A stretch of DNA of 64,000 nt from Achromobacter xylosoxidans (GCF_002192695.1 NZ_MTLG01000063.1:1-64000); one strand, 5' to 3'. Positions 45,380-54,289 are shown, counted from the stretch's first letter. Numbers and translations: made by a program. The notes: generated by a model not told the origin, from the sequence alone.

Positions 45380-46363
45380 TCAGGCCCGCGCCACCGCGGC
45401 CTCGGCCGGCGCCTGGCGTTCCGCGTAGCGGCGCGCCAGCACCGCGCAGACCATCAGCTGCATCTGGTGGAAGATCATCAGCGGCAACACCACCACGCCC
45501 ATCTGCGAGGTGCCGAACAGCACCGTGGCCAGCGGAATGCCCGAGGCCAGCGACTTCTTCGAGCCGCAGAACACCAGCGTGATCTCGTTCTCCTTGGACA
45601 AGCCCAGCTTGCGGCTGCCCCAGGTCGTGACCAGCAGCACCGTCCCCAGCAGCAAGGCGTTGACCAGCACCATGGAGGCCAGGTCGATGGGCGGGAATGC
45701 GTGCCAGATGCCCTGCGCCACCGCCTCGCTGAACGCCGTGTAGACGGCCAGCAGGATGGAGCTGCGGTCCACTTTCGACAGCGTGCGGTTGTTGCGCTGG
45801 GCCCAGGCGCCGATCCAGGGCCGCAACAGGCTGCCCACCGCGAACGGCAGCAGCAGCTGCAGCAGGATGCGGCCGGCGTCGGCCAGTCCATGCCCGCCGC
45901 CCTGGCGGTGCAGCAGCACCGCCACCAGCAGCGGCGTCAGCACCGTGCCCAGCAGGTTCGACGCGGTGGCCGCGCAGATCGCGCCCGGCACATTGCCGCG
46001 CGCCATGGAGGTGAAGGCGATCGACGACTGCACGGTGGAAGACAGGGTGCAGACGAACAGCACGCCCAACCACAGCGACGGCGTCAACAGGTTGGGAAAC
46101 AGCGCCCGCAAGCCCAGCCCCAGCGCCGGAAACAGCAGGAAGGTGCAGGCCAGGATCAGCGCGTGCAGGCGCACGTCCTTCACGCCGGCCACGATGGCGT
46201 CGGTGGACAACCGGGCGCCGTGCAGGAAGAACAGCAGCGAAATGGCGATGTTGCTGGCCACGGTCATGAACGCCGCGCCCTTGCCCACGGCCGGGAAAAA
46301 GCTGGCGAAGACCACCGTGGCAATCAGGATGAGCGTGAATTGGTCGGGCAGGAAGCGGCGCAT
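45380..46363 (-). CDS. SBF-like (bile acid:Na+ symporter superfamily) transporter
   Basis: This 327-aa membrane protein has about ten helices and belongs to the SBF-like 7TM family. Hallmarks are FFLHGARLSTDAIVAG near residue 45, TLSSTVQSSIAFTSMARGN (crossover region, near 108-126) and FCGSKKSLASGIPLATVLF (near 268-286). Bile acids are unlikely substrates in this organism, and small organic anions are plausible. The ATG at 46363 is preferred. An open extension to 46426 would put the dyad at 46372-46392 inside the gene. It is divergent from a LysR regulator. Confidence 0.88.
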   Translation of the reverse strand: MRRFLPDQFTLILIATVVFASFFPAVGKGAAFMTVASNIAISLLFFLHGARLSTDAIVAGVKDVRLHALILACTFLLFPALGLGLRALFPNLLTPSLWLGVLFVCTLSSTVQSSIAFTSMARGNVPGAICAATASNLLGTVLTPLLVAVLLHRQGGGHGLADAGRILLQLLLPFAVGSLLRPWIGAWAQRNNRTLSKVDRSSILLAVYTAFSEAVAQGIWHAFPPIDLASMVLVNALLLGTVLLVTTWGSRKLGLSKENEITLVFCGSKKSLASGIPLATVLFGTSQMGVVVLPLMIFHQMQLMVCAVLARRYAERQAPAEAAVARA

Positions 46364-46371
46364 GGCAGAGA

Positions 46372-46392
46372 TTTCCGTGGGGATTGCGGAAA
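46372..46392. promoter_or_regulatory. Dyad in the SBF/LysR divergent region
   Basis: TTTCCG-N9-CGGAAA is a perfect 21-bp dyad between the two divergent starts, nine bases from the transporter ATG. It suits a LysR operator. Confidence 0.4.
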
Positions 46393-46470
46393 CTATAGGC
46401 ACGGCGCTTGCCATCGTGAAGCCCACTAGGTACTTTAACTGTCATCGGACTTCCCTATGACCAGGACGCC

Positions 46471-47313
46471 ATGCTCAATCCCCTGTGGCTCAAGACCTTC
46501 GCCGCGGCCGCCGCCGCGCCCAGCTTCACCGAAACCGCCCGGCGCCTGGGCCTGACCCAGCCCACGGTCAGCGAACACATCCGTCAGCTGGAACAGGGCC
46601 TGAACCGGCGCCTGTTCCAGCGCGACACGCACTCGCTCGCGCTTACCAGCGATGGCCGCAGCCTGCTGGTGCATGCGCAGATCATCCTGGACGCGCACGA
46701 GCGGGCCGAGCGCCTGTTCGACGCGCCGCGCCTGCGCGGCCGCGTGCGCCTGGGCACCTCGGACGACCTGGCGATGGGTCCCCTGCCCGACGTGCTGGCC
46801 GCCTTCCGGCTGGCCCACCCCGAGGTGGAACTGGACCTGACCATCGGCGTCACCAGCGAGCTCTACAAGCTGCTGGACGACAACGGCCTGGACGTCATGA
46901 TAGGCAAGCGCCGCAAGGGCGACCGCCGCGGCCAGACCCTGCACAAAGAAGCCCTGCTGTGGCGGGCCAAGGAAGGCCTGCGCGTGGCGCCAGGCGAACC
47001 GCTGCCGCTGATCCTGCTGCGCGAACCCAGCGTAACCCGCAGCCTGGCGCTGGACGCGCTGGCCCGCGCCGGCCGCAGCTGGCAGATCGTATGCACCAGC
47101 ACCAGCTATGCGGGCTGCCAGGCGGCCGCCCGCGCCGGCCTGGGCATCACGGTGCAGCCTTCGCATCTGTCCACGCTAGGCCTGGCGGCCCCGGCGGGCG
47201 CCGCGCAGCTGCCCGCCCTGCCGCAGGTGGAATTCATCGTGATCTCGGCGCCCGCGCCCAATAAGCCCACGCGGGCGCTGACCGAGATCCTGATGCGCAG
47301 CACGCTGACCTGA
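46471..47313 (+). CDS. LysR-family transcriptional regulator
   Basis: This 280-aa LysR-type regulator has its HTH at residues 18-50 (FTETARRLGLTQPTVSEHIRQLEQGLNRRLFQRD broken across that span) and an effector domain starting RVRLGTSDDLAMGPLPDVL. AGGA precedes the ATG. It is divergent from the SBF-like transporter and is its likely regulator, through the dyad at 46372-46392. It ends nine bases from the convergent OsmC stop. Confidence 0.92.
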   Translation: MLNPLWLKTFAAAAAAPSFTETARRLGLTQPTVSEHIRQLEQGLNRRLFQRDTHSLALTSDGRSLLVHAQIILDAHERAERLFDAPRLRGRVRLGTSDDLAMGPLPDVLAAFRLAHPEVELDLTIGVTSELYKLLDDNGLDVMIGKRRKGDRRGQTLHKEALLWRAKEGLRVAPGEPLPLILLREPSVTRSLALDALARAGRSWQIVCTSTSYAGCQAAARAGLGITVQPSHLSTLGLAAPAGAAQLPALPQVEFIVISAPAPNKPTRALTEILMRSTLT

Positions 47314-47322
47314 GGCCCCTCC

Positions 47323-47856
47323 TTACTGCGCCGCCGGGCGGGTGTGCTGCACGCGGCCTTCCAGCGGCTGCGGCTGCTTGAGCAGATTCAGGATCGGGCA
47401 CCATTGCTCCACCGCCTCATGCACGGCGCGCACCGCGCTCTCGTCGGCCGGCGACACGATGTGCGCGGTATAGCGGATGTTGTGCGGAAAGAACGGCACC
47501 TGCTCATAACCCGGCTTGCCGCCGCGCGGGTCCAGGTCGCCTTCGATCTCCACCTGCAACGACTCCAGCGGCAACTCGAGTTCGGCCGCCTTGATCAGGA
47601 AGATGTGCGTCAGGCAACTGCCCAGCGAGCCCAGCAGCAGCTCGGGCGAACTCGGCCCCAGGTCGTAGCCCGCGAAATCGGCGGGACTGTCGCTGACCAC
47701 CTGGTGATCGCGGATCCGGATGCGGCGCACGCCGCTGCGGCCTTCAGCGCTGACCTGCGCGCGCAATTTCACCGGCGTCACGGCGTGCGGATCGCGCGCG
47801 TTGCGCGCCAGCACGGCCTCGCGTTTCTGGCCCAGGTATTCGTTCAACGTACTCAT
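47323..47856 (-). CDS. OsmC-family protein
   Basis: This 177-aa OsmC/OhrA-fold protein has the two reactive cysteines of the family: C81 in LGSLGSCLTHIFLIKAAE and C153 in EQWCPILNLL. Members reduce organic hydroperoxides or, in the YhfA/SufE-like branch, act on thiols. The ATG at 47856 gives MSTLNEYLGQKREAVLARNARD. It lies 47 bp after the cytochrome c gene on the same strand, and so may belong to the ABC/cytochrome operon. Confidence 0.88.
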   Translation of the reverse strand: MSTLNEYLGQKREAVLARNARDPHAVTPVKLRAQVSAEGRSGVRRIRIRDHQVVSDSPADFAGYDLGPSSPELLLGSLGSCLTHIFLIKAAELELPLESLQVEIEGDLDPRGGKPGYEQVPFFPHNIRYTAHIVSPADESAVRAVHEAVEQWCPILNLLKQPQPLEGRVQHTRPAAQ

Positions 47857-47903
47857 GTTGCAGACCTCGCTTGGGTGGATATGTGCTTGAACAAGCGCCG
47901 CAG

Positions 47904-49079
47904 TCAATGTTCGCGGCGCATATCCGGAATGGCGATGGGCGCACGATCCATCGCCTGCAATAGTTGGCCCAGGCCGCGCGCCGTCGTGCCCTCCATCCGC
48001 CCTCCCGGGCCGCAGACATCGTCCGCGCTGGTCCAGGCCGGAGCCGCGCCCGGCAGGCGGCGCGCGCGCAGCCAGCCCTGGCGGTCGACCATGAACTGCG
48101 CGCCGGCCAGCTCGTCTGGCGGCACGCCGGCTGCCAGCGCGTAGGCGTTCCAGGCCTCTTCGCCTGCCGCCACGCAATCCGCGTAGACGCCCTGCCCGCC
48201 GCCTCGCGTCAGCGCCACGGTGAGCAAGCGCGGATCCTGCGGTTCCTCGGACGCCCCCGGCGCATGCGCCGTCACGCGCAGGGGCAGTCCGCGCAAGCCG
48301 CTCAGCAGCGTCGCCCGCCCGTCGCGGCAATCCAGATCGACCACGGGCGCGGCGACTGCCGGCATGCCCTTGCCGCCCTCTGCTCCATAGGCACGCAGAC
48401 GCAGATAGTCCAGTACCTGCCATATCTCATCGGCGCTCAGCGTGGAACCGAACGCCGGCATCGCGGGCTTGGCCGCCGGTTCCTGGCCGCCATGCGCGAT
48501 GCGCCAGTGCAGCTCGCCTTCGAGCCTGTTCTGGAACAGCGCCGGTCCCAGCACGCTGGGCCACACCGGCAGGCTGGCCGCAAGCTCGCCCCGCCCATCG
48601 GCCGCGGCGCCATGGCATGCGGCGCAATGCGCCTGGTACAGCCGTCCGCCCTGCAGCAGATTGGCATCGGAAAATGGCAGGGGCGAGCGCTGGTAGGAAG
48701 AACTGTGCGCCTCGGTCAGCAGCATCCGCGGGCTCGGCCAGTCGGTCAGCAGCGCCAGCGCGGCGGCGGCGCTCAGCCATGCCAGCCGCCGGCGCTTGGC
48801 GTACAGCGCGCCGCACAGCAGCGCCAGCGCCGCCGCCGACTGCGCCAACGCCAGCCACAGCTGGCGCCAGGTATGCGGACTGACGGGCAGGTCCGGGTCG
48901 TAGCGCCACGCGAATGGCCAATACGCCAGCGTCGGCGCCTGGCCCAACCACCGCCAGACCGTGGCGGCCAGGGTCAGCGCCAACGCGGCGAAGCCGAGCG
49001 CCAGCAGCGCCGCCGCGCGCCGCCGGGTCCACCGCGCCGCGCCAGCGGCAGCCGCCGGCCGGCGTTGCGCGATGCTCAC
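47904..49079 (-). CDS. Membrane-anchored c-type cytochrome with extra C-terminal domain
   Basis: This 391-aa protein starts with three hydrophobic segments (about 22-42, 73-95, 99-112). A periplasmic class I cytochrome c domain follows, with heme site C152-A-A-C155-H156 and a likely axial Met in KPAMPAFGSTLSADEIWQVLDYLR. Residues 240-391 form a further domain with an FMVDRQGWLRAR strand reminiscent of thioredoxin-like redoxins, but no CxxC. The GTG start at 49079 is nested in the stop of the ABC ATPase (GTGA), so it is translationally coupled to an importer. The reaction is unknown. Confidence 0.8.
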   Translation of the reverse strand: MSIAQRRPAAAAGAARWTRRRAAALLALGFAALALTLAATVWRWLGQAPTLAYWPFAWRYDPDLPVSPHTWRQLWLALAQSAAALALLCGALYAKRRRLAWLSAAAALALLTDWPSPRMLLTEAHSSSYQRSPLPFSDANLLQGGRLYQAHCAACHGAAADGRGELAASLPVWPSVLGPALFQNRLEGELHWRIAHGGQEPAAKPAMPAFGSTLSADEIWQVLDYLRLRAYGAEGGKGMPAVAAPVVDLDCRDGRATLLSGLRGLPLRVTAHAPGASEEPQDPRLLTVALTRGGGQGVYADCVAAGEEAWNAYALAAGVPPDELAGAQFMVDRQGWLRARRLPGAAPAWTSADDVCGPGGRMEGTTARGLGQLLQAMDRAPIAIPDMRREH

Positions 49080-49867
49080 CACGTCGCGTCCAGCCCCAGC
49101 AAGGCCAGCGCGCGATGGCGCAACGCCGCCAGGCGCGGATCCCCCCGATGCCTGGGGTACGGCAGGTCGTTGACGATCTCGTCCTTGATCCGCGCCGGCC
49201 GCTCGCTCAGTACCACGATGCGCGTGGCCATGAACAGCGCTTCCTCCACATCATGCGTGACCAGCAAGGCCGTGTAGCCTTCGCGTTGCCACAAGTCCAC
49301 CAGTTCGGACTGCATGGCGATGCGGGTCAGCGAATCCAGCTTGCCCAGCGGCTCGTCCAGGATCAGGATGCGCGGATCGTTGACCAGCGCCCGCGCCAGC
49401 GCGGCGCGCTGCGCCATGCCGCCGGACAGCTGATGCGGATAGGCCTGGCCGAACGCCTTCAGTCCCACGCGCTGCAAGGCCTCGTCCACCCGGCTGCGCT
49501 GCGTCTTCAACAGGCCGCGCGCCTGCAGCCCCAGGGCCACGTTGTCCCAGACCGTGCGCCAGGGATACAGCGTGGGGTCCTGGAACACCACGATGCGTGT
49601 AGGCGCGGGCCCCGTGATCGGCTCGCCATCCGCCAGCAGGCCGCCTTCGGCCGGCGGCTCCAGGCCCGCCACCAGGCGCAATAGCGTCGACTTGCCGCAG
49701 CCGCTGGGCCCCAGCAGGGCCACGAACTCGCCCGGCTTCACGTCCAGGTCTATGCCGTCCAGCACCGGCAGCTGCGCGCCGTCCAGGTCGAAGTGATGGT
49801 TCACGCCGCGCACGGCCAGCGCGGCGCCGGCCGCATCCCGCTTTTCAGGCTCCGCTGCCGCTACCAT
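49076..49867 (-). CDS. ABC importer ATP-binding protein, SsuB/TauB/NrtD type
   Basis: This 263-aa ATPase has Walker A GPSGCGKST (53-61), Q-loop FQDPTLYPWRTV, signature LSGGMAQRAALARAL, Walker B ILILDEP and H-loop VTHD. The spacing and the DPTLYPW box fit the nitrate/sulfonate/taurine importer class. It overlaps the permease gene by 7 bp upstream and the cytochrome gene by 4 bp downstream, in a tightly coupled operon. Confidence 0.92.
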   Translation of the reverse strand: MVAAAEPEKRDAAGAALAVRGVNHHFDLDGAQLPVLDGIDLDVKPGEFVALLGPSGCGKSTLLRLVAGLEPPAEGGLLADGEPITGPAPTRIVVFQDPTLYPWRTVWDNVALGLQARGLLKTQRSRVDEALQRVGLKAFGQAYPHQLSGGMAQRAALARALVNDPRILILDEPLGKLDSLTRIAMQSELVDLWQREGYTALLVTHDVEEALFMATRIVVLSERPARIKDEIVNDLPYPRHRGDPRLAALRHRALALLGLDATW

Positions 49868-50877
49868 TTCACGACTCCCTTCTGCCAGGCCAGAAGGCGG
49901 TCGCGCCCCAGGAACAGCAAGGTGATGAGGCCCGAGAACACCAGCGCCATCACAATCAGCGCGCCGTACATATTGGCGTAGGACGCCCAGCCCTGGGCCC
50001 ATGACAGGTACCAGCCCAGCCCGGACTTCACACCCATCATCTCGGCCGCCACCAGCACCGAGAACGACGCGCCCAGACCCATGAACAAGCCCACGAAGAC
50101 CTGCGGCAAGGCCGCCGGGATCGCCACGCGCAGCACCAGGAACCACTCATTGGCGCCCATGGTCCGCGCCACGTCGTAGTAGGCCCGGTTCACGCCCGCC
50201 ACGCCCGACCACGTCAGCACCGTGACCGGAAACCAGGTGGCCAGCGCGATCAGGAAGACCGCTGCCGACCAGCTCGACGGAAAGAAGAAGAACGCCATCG
50301 GCAGCAAGGCCGTGGACGGCACCGGCCCCAGGAAGCGCAGCACCGGATGCACCCAGTAGCCCAGGCCGCGTGACCAGCCTATGGCGACCCCAGTCAGAAA
50401 GCCGGCCGCCGCGCCCAGCAGAAAGCCATTGGCCAGCAGCCACAGCGAATTCACCAGGCTGTCGGCCAGCCGCTTGTAGTCGGAGGCGTAGACCTCGATC
50501 AGCGACTGCGGCGGCGCGAAGAACGGACTGGGCAGAAGCGCCAACTTGGCCGTCACGATTTCCCAGGCGCCCACCGCCAGGGCCAAAACCACCAGCCAGG
50601 GACCCGCGCGATGCAAGGCGCGCACCGCACGCAACTGACCCGCCCCCGGCGCCGCCACCAACAGCAGCAACACCGCCAGCGTCAACGCCGCCGCGCCGAA
50701 TTCGCGCGTGTAGCCCCAGGACGAGAAGCCCACCTCCACGTTCGGCCACGCCAGCGTCACGCCGCCCACGCCCGCCCACAGCGCGGCGGCGGCGATACCG
50801 GTCTTCCACAGGCGCCAGTCGCGCGCGGGCGGATTCGCGCCCGCGGCCGGGGCATGCAATACGTCAGCCGAGGACAT
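49861..50877 (-). CDS. ABC importer permease, SsuC/TauC type, with long N-terminus
   Basis: This 338-aa permease has the BPD_transp_1 domain at about residues 130-330, including the EAA-like loop GANEWFLVLRVAIPAALPQVFVGLFMGLG. The N-terminal 100 residues add two or three extra hydrophobic segments not usual in SsuC/TauC proteins, which are typically about 260 aa. It overlaps the binding-protein gene by 14 bp and the ATPase gene by 7 bp. Confidence 0.9.
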   Translation of the reverse strand: MSSADVLHAPAAGANPPARDWRLWKTGIAAAALWAGVGGVTLAWPNVEVGFSSWGYTREFGAAALTLAVLLLLVAAPGAGQLRAVRALHRAGPWLVVLALAVGAWEIVTAKLALLPSPFFAPPQSLIEVYASDYKRLADSLVNSLWLLANGFLLGAAAGFLTGVAIGWSRGLGYWVHPVLRFLGPVPSTALLPMAFFFFPSSWSAAVFLIALATWFPVTVLTWSGVAGVNRAYYDVARTMGANEWFLVLRVAIPAALPQVFVGLFMGLGASFSVLVAAEMMGVKSGLGWYLSWAQGWASYANMYGALIVMALVFSGLITLLFLGRDRLLAWQKGVVKW

Positions 50878-51895
50878 TGGGCACCACCACTTGCGCGTAT
50901 TTGTTGACGTCCAGGCCCGCGCTCAGCACCTTGATCGTCTTCAGATCCTTGGCATAGCCCACGATCTCTTCGCGCAACGCGGCGCCCGTCGTGGCATGGC
51001 CATGGCTATGGCTGCGCAGGATCGCGGCCACGCGTTCGGCCGGCACCTTGCCGGGCACATAGGGCGCGAAGATGCGCGCCGTCTCGTCCGGGTTGGAGGC
51101 CGTCCAGCGCTGCGCGTCGATCACCGCGCGCGCAATGGCTGCCGCGGCCTCGGGATCCTTGCGCACCAGGTCGCCGCGCAGGCCCAGCACGCAGCAGGTG
51201 CGGTTCTCATAGTCGCCCTCGATGTTGGTGGCGATCTCGCGCAGCTTGTTGTCTTCGCGCAGCGTGTAGATCAGCGGATCGTCGCCCGCGATGGCGTCGA
51301 CCTCGCCCTTGCGCAGGACCTCGCCGAACAGGTCCTGGGGATACTGGCGCCAGTCCACCGATTCGGGATCGAGGCCCAGCTGCGCCACGCGTATCGCGAA
51401 GAAATTCTTCACCGGGCTGGCCTGGTCCGACACGGCCACGCGGCGGCCCTTCAGATCATTGACGCTCTTGATGGGCGAGTCTTGCGCCGTCAGCAAGCGC
51501 ATGCAGCCGCCATGCGTGCCCACGGCCAGCTTGACGTCGAAGCCCTGTTCCAGCGGCTTCAGCCAGCGCAGCGCCATGCCGATGCCGCCATCGGCGTGGC
51601 CGGTGGCGATCGCCTCCAACAGCTGATTGGTGGATCCGCTGAAGTTGATGCGTTCGACCTTGAGGTTGTATTTGTCGAAGAAGCCGCGCTCCAGCGCCAC
51701 GGACACGGGCGACTGGCAGACCGCGGTCTGGCTCCATGCGATCTTGAAAGTGCGCGGCGCGGCATTGGCGGCCAGCACGCGCGAACCCAGCATGCCCAGC
51801 GGCGCGGCAAGACCTGCGGCGCCTGCCGCGCGCAACAGCGCGCGGCGCGAAATTCCCCGCGTGGAAATGGCGCGGGAATGGACGTTCGTATTCAT
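50864..51895 (-). CDS. ABC importer substrate-binding protein (nitrate/sulfonate type)
   Basis: This 343-aa periplasmic binding protein of the SsuA/TauA/NrtA class has a twin-arginine signal (ISRRALLRAAGAAGLAAPLG). The mature part contains FKIAWSQTAVCQSPVSVALERGFFDKYNL and LKGRRVAVSDQASPVKNFF, typical of SsuA-like folds. TAT export suggests a cofactor or folding in the cytosol. The start is ATG 51895 with AAGGAAGG upstream. A strong dyad at 51926-51950 lies in the leader. It is the first gene of the ABC/cytochrome operon. Confidence 0.92.
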   Translation of the reverse strand: MNTNVHSRAISTRGISRRALLRAAGAAGLAAPLGMLGSRVLAANAAPRTFKIAWSQTAVCQSPVSVALERGFFDKYNLKVERINFSGSTNQLLEAIATGHADGGIGMALRWLKPLEQGFDVKLAVGTHGGCMRLLTAQDSPIKSVNDLKGRRVAVSDQASPVKNFFAIRVAQLGLDPESVDWRQYPQDLFGEVLRKGEVDAIAGDDPLIYTLREDNKLREIATNIEGDYENRTCCVLGLRGDLVRKDPEAAAAIARAVIDAQRWTASNPDETARIFAPYVPGKVPAERVAAILRSHSHGHATTGAALREEIVGYAKDLKTIKVLSAGLDVNKYAQVVVPNVLG

Positions 51896-51925
51896 CAACC
51901 TTCCTTTTGAGCAGACTGTGAATGG

Positions 51926-51950
51926 CGATGATTGCCATGCGGCATCATCG
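51926..51950 (-). promoter_or_regulatory. Dyad in the leader of the ABC/cytochrome operon
   Basis: CGATGAT-T-GCC-ATGC-GGC-ATCATCG is a 10-bp stem with a one-base bulge and 4-nt loop, 31 bases upstream of the binding-protein ATG. It may be an operator or an RNA hairpin. Confidence 0.4.
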
Positions 51951-51996
51951 GCCTGCGCTCAGGGGTTAGACAAATACAAAGTCGGGATAACAATAT

Positions 51997-52015
51997 GGGC
52001 GGCGCATGGCCGCCC
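51997..52015. terminator. Hairpin after the 109-aa gene
   Basis: GGGCGGC-N5-GCCGCCC lies ten bases past the stop of the minus-strand gene at 52026. No T-tract is seen. Confidence 0.4.
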
Positions 52016-52025
52016 GGGGGCCGGA

Positions 52026-52355
52026 CTATTCGGGCAGATGGTCCGGAACGCCGTCCTCGTCGACCTGCTTGACGCGGTCCAGCGCGTTGCGCGCGGCCGA
52101 CATGGCCTCCACCGTGCTGCGGAAGCGCCGGCTGATGAAGATCTCGAAGGCCTGAGTGTCAGGCTCGGCGTCGTGCTCGGCTTCATCCGGTTGTGCTTGC
52201 GCGTCCGCCTGGGCTGCAGCCTGCGCGTCCAGTTCGGCCTGGCTTTTTTTCTTCGGCAGCCGCCGCGTTTCGATGAAAGCGCGTGGCGGCACGCGCCCCT
52301 CGGGTTGGGTCGCGTACGCGAGCACCGAAAATCCGTTGATGATCTTCTCAGCCAT
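52026..52355 (-). CDS. Hypothetical protein with Ala/Gln/Asp-rich middle
   Basis: This is a 109-aa protein of no recognised family. The N-terminus (MAEKIINGFSVLAYATQPE) and the C-terminal third (FEIFISRRFRSTVEAMSAARNALDRVKQVD) look folded. The middle (residues 36-66) is a charged Ala/Gln/Asp linker after a KKK cluster. It has no signal peptide. It is monocistronic and followed by a hairpin. Confidence 0.65.
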   Translation of the reverse strand: MAEKIINGFSVLAYATQPEGRVPPRAFIETRRLPKKKSQAELDAQAAAQADAQAQPDEAEHDAEPDTQAFEIFISRRFRSTVEAMSAARNALDRVKQVDEDGVPDHLPE

Positions 52356-52427
52356 TGCGGTTCCGTGAGGCCGCGCCCGAAACGGGCGCGATTCCTTGTT
52401 ACCGACTACGGCCAGCCGCAGGGAAAC

Positions 52428-53297
52428 TTAAGCCTGCGCCGCCTGGCGCGTACGCACATACGCCGCCACCTGCGCCAGCACGTCGGACAGGTCGGCCTGC
52501 AGCGGCGCGAACCCCGAGTTGCGCTCGCGCGTGGCCTCGTCCATGTACAAGGGACGGCGGATTTCCACCTGCAGGCTGTGGCGGTTCAAGGCGGGCTGGC
52601 CGATCTGGGCGATCAGCTGCACGCCCTTGTAGGGGTCGTTGCGCGCCACGGTATAGCCCTTGTCGCGCAAGGCCGCCTCGATCAGGGCGATGAACTCCGG
52701 CTCGCAGGTCGTGCCGTCGCGGTCGCCCAGCACGAAGTCCGCCAGCGGGTGCTCGCTCTGGCGGCCCAGGCGCTCGTAGGCATCGTTGGGCATGGAGTGC
52801 AGGTTCAGGTGCCAGACCGCGCCAAAGCGCTGCCGCACCTGCTGGATCGCCTGCGACAGCGCCGCGTGATAGGGCTCGTAGTACGCCTGGATGCGGTGGC
52901 GCACTTCGGCCAGCGTCAGCTTGCGATCGTAGATGGGCGTGGACTTGTCCATCCTGCGCCAGATCAAACCCTTGCCCAGGCGGGTCTTCTCACCCGGGTC
53001 CAGCGCTTCGGGCCAGGGCTGCGCCAACAGTTCAGGGTCCAGGTCCTGCAGCGTGCGGTTGGGATCGATGTAGACGCGCGGAAAGTTCGCCGCGATCAGC
53101 GTCGCGCCCAGGGCCGGCGCCGCCGACCACAACGCGTCCACGTGCGTGTCCTCGCCCTGGCGCAGCTGCGCCAGGGTGGCCGCGGCGCCGAAGTCGTCGG
53201 GATAGCGCTCGCCGCTATGCGGCGAATCGCAGACCAGCGGCAGGGCCGGGCCCGTGGGCTCGTGTACGGAAACAGCGTCGAAGTCGGCGTGGGTCAT
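52428..53297 (-). CDS. N-formylglutamate amidohydrolase
   Basis: This 289-aa zinc-dependent amidohydrolase of the HutG/FGase family hydrolyses N-formyl-L-glutamate or related N-acyl amino acids. Hallmarks are PLVCDSPHSGERYPDDF (residues 21-37), YIDPNRTLQDLD, WHLNLHSMPND (metal/active-site strand) and LQVEIRRPLYMDEATRERN. The ATG at 53297 is used, because a TTG two codons earlier lies in the upstream stop region. It starts two bases after the Bug receptor stop, so import and hydrolysis of one compound are likely coupled. No hut genes are adjacent. Confidence 0.92.
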   Translation of the reverse strand: MTHADFDAVSVHEPTGPALPLVCDSPHSGERYPDDFGAAATLAQLRQGEDTHVDALWSAAPALGATLIAANFPRVYIDPNRTLQDLDPELLAQPWPEALDPGEKTRLGKGLIWRRMDKSTPIYDRKLTLAEVRHRIQAYYEPYHAALSQAIQQVRQRFGAVWHLNLHSMPNDAYERLGRQSEHPLADFVLGDRDGTTCEPEFIALIEAALRDKGYTVARNDPYKGVQLIAQIGQPALNRHSLQVEIRRPLYMDEATRERNSGFAPLQADLSDVLAQVAAYVRTRQAAQA

Positions 53298-53299
53298 CT

Positions 53300-54289
53300 T
53301 CAATCAGCCTGAATGTTGGCAGTCTTGGCGACCTTGGCGTAACGGGCCAGGGCCTGCTGGATCTGCGCCTCGAATTCCTGAGGCGTGGTGCGCACCAGCG
53401 TACCACCCACTTCCTCGGCCTTCTTGCGGAATTCCGGATCGTCCTGGGCCGCGCGCACCGCCTTGTTCAGGCGTTCGATCACGGCCGGCGGGGTGCCGGC
53501 GGGCGCCACCAGGCCGAACCAGCCGCCCGTGCCCATGTCGGGGTAACCCAGCTCGATGTAGGTCGGCACGTCGGGCAACAGCGGCGAGCGTTCGGCGCCC
53601 AGCACGGCCAGCGCGCGCAGCTTGCCGCCCTGCACCTGCGGCAAGGTCGAGGACAGGTTGTCGGTGATCGCGTCCACCTGGCCGCCCATCACGTCGTTCA
53701 ACGCCGGACCGGCGCCGCGGTACGGCACGTGCAGCAGCTTGATGCCGGACAGCATCATGAAGTTCTCGATGTTCACGTGGCCCAGCGAGCCCACGCCCGG
53801 CGAGGCGAAGCTGTAGCGCTCCGGCTGCTTCTTGGCCAGGGCCACGAACTCGGCCATGTTCTTGGCCGGCAGGCCCGGGTTGATCGCGAAGATGCTGGGC
53901 ACGGCGACCACGTTGGCCACCGGCACGAAGTCCTTCACCGGGTCGTAGTTCATCTTGCGGAACACGGCCGGGTTCGAACCGTGCGTGCTCATCGTGGCCA
54001 TGCCGATGGTGTAGCCGTCGGGCGTGGCGCGCGCCACCTGCTCCATGCCCATGGAGCCGCCCGCGCCAGCCTTGTTCTCGACCACGATGGTCTGCTTCAG
54101 GTCGCGGCCGGCGTACTCGGCCACCAGGCGCGCCACGATGTCGGTCGAACCGCCGGCGGCGAACGGCACCACCAGCTTGATGGGGCGGGCGGGATAGTCG
54201 GCGGCTTGGGCGATGCCGGCGAAGGTCAGCGTGGCGAACATGCCGGCGAACGCGAAGCGCGCGGACCGGCCCAGAAGGCGGCGAGACAT
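53300..54289 (-). CDS. Bug-family TTT substrate-binding protein
   Basis: This 329-aa periplasmic receptor has a signal peptide (cleavage after IAQA) and clear Bug motifs: RPIKLVVPFAAGGSTDIVAR, VVENKAGAGGSMGMEQVARATPDGYTI and HVPYRGAGPALNDVMGGQVDAI. It is two bases upstream of the N-formylglutamate amidohydrolase gene and divergent from a LysR regulator. The ligand is plausibly an N-acylated amino acid. Confidence 0.95.
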   Translation of the reverse strand: MSRRLLGRSARFAFAGMFATLTFAGIAQAADYPARPIKLVVPFAAGGSTDIVARLVAEYAGRDLKQTIVVENKAGAGGSMGMEQVARATPDGYTIGMATMSTHGSNPAVFRKMNYDPVKDFVPVANVVAVPSIFAINPGLPAKNMAEFVALAKKQPERYSFASPGVGSLGHVNIENFMMLSGIKLLHVPYRGAGPALNDVMGGQVDAITDNLSSTLPQVQGGKLRALAVLGAERSPLLPDVPTYIELGYPDMGTGGWFGLVAPAGTPPAVIERLNKAVRAAQDDPEFRKKAEEVGGTLVRTTPQEFEAQIQQALARYAKVAKTANIQAD

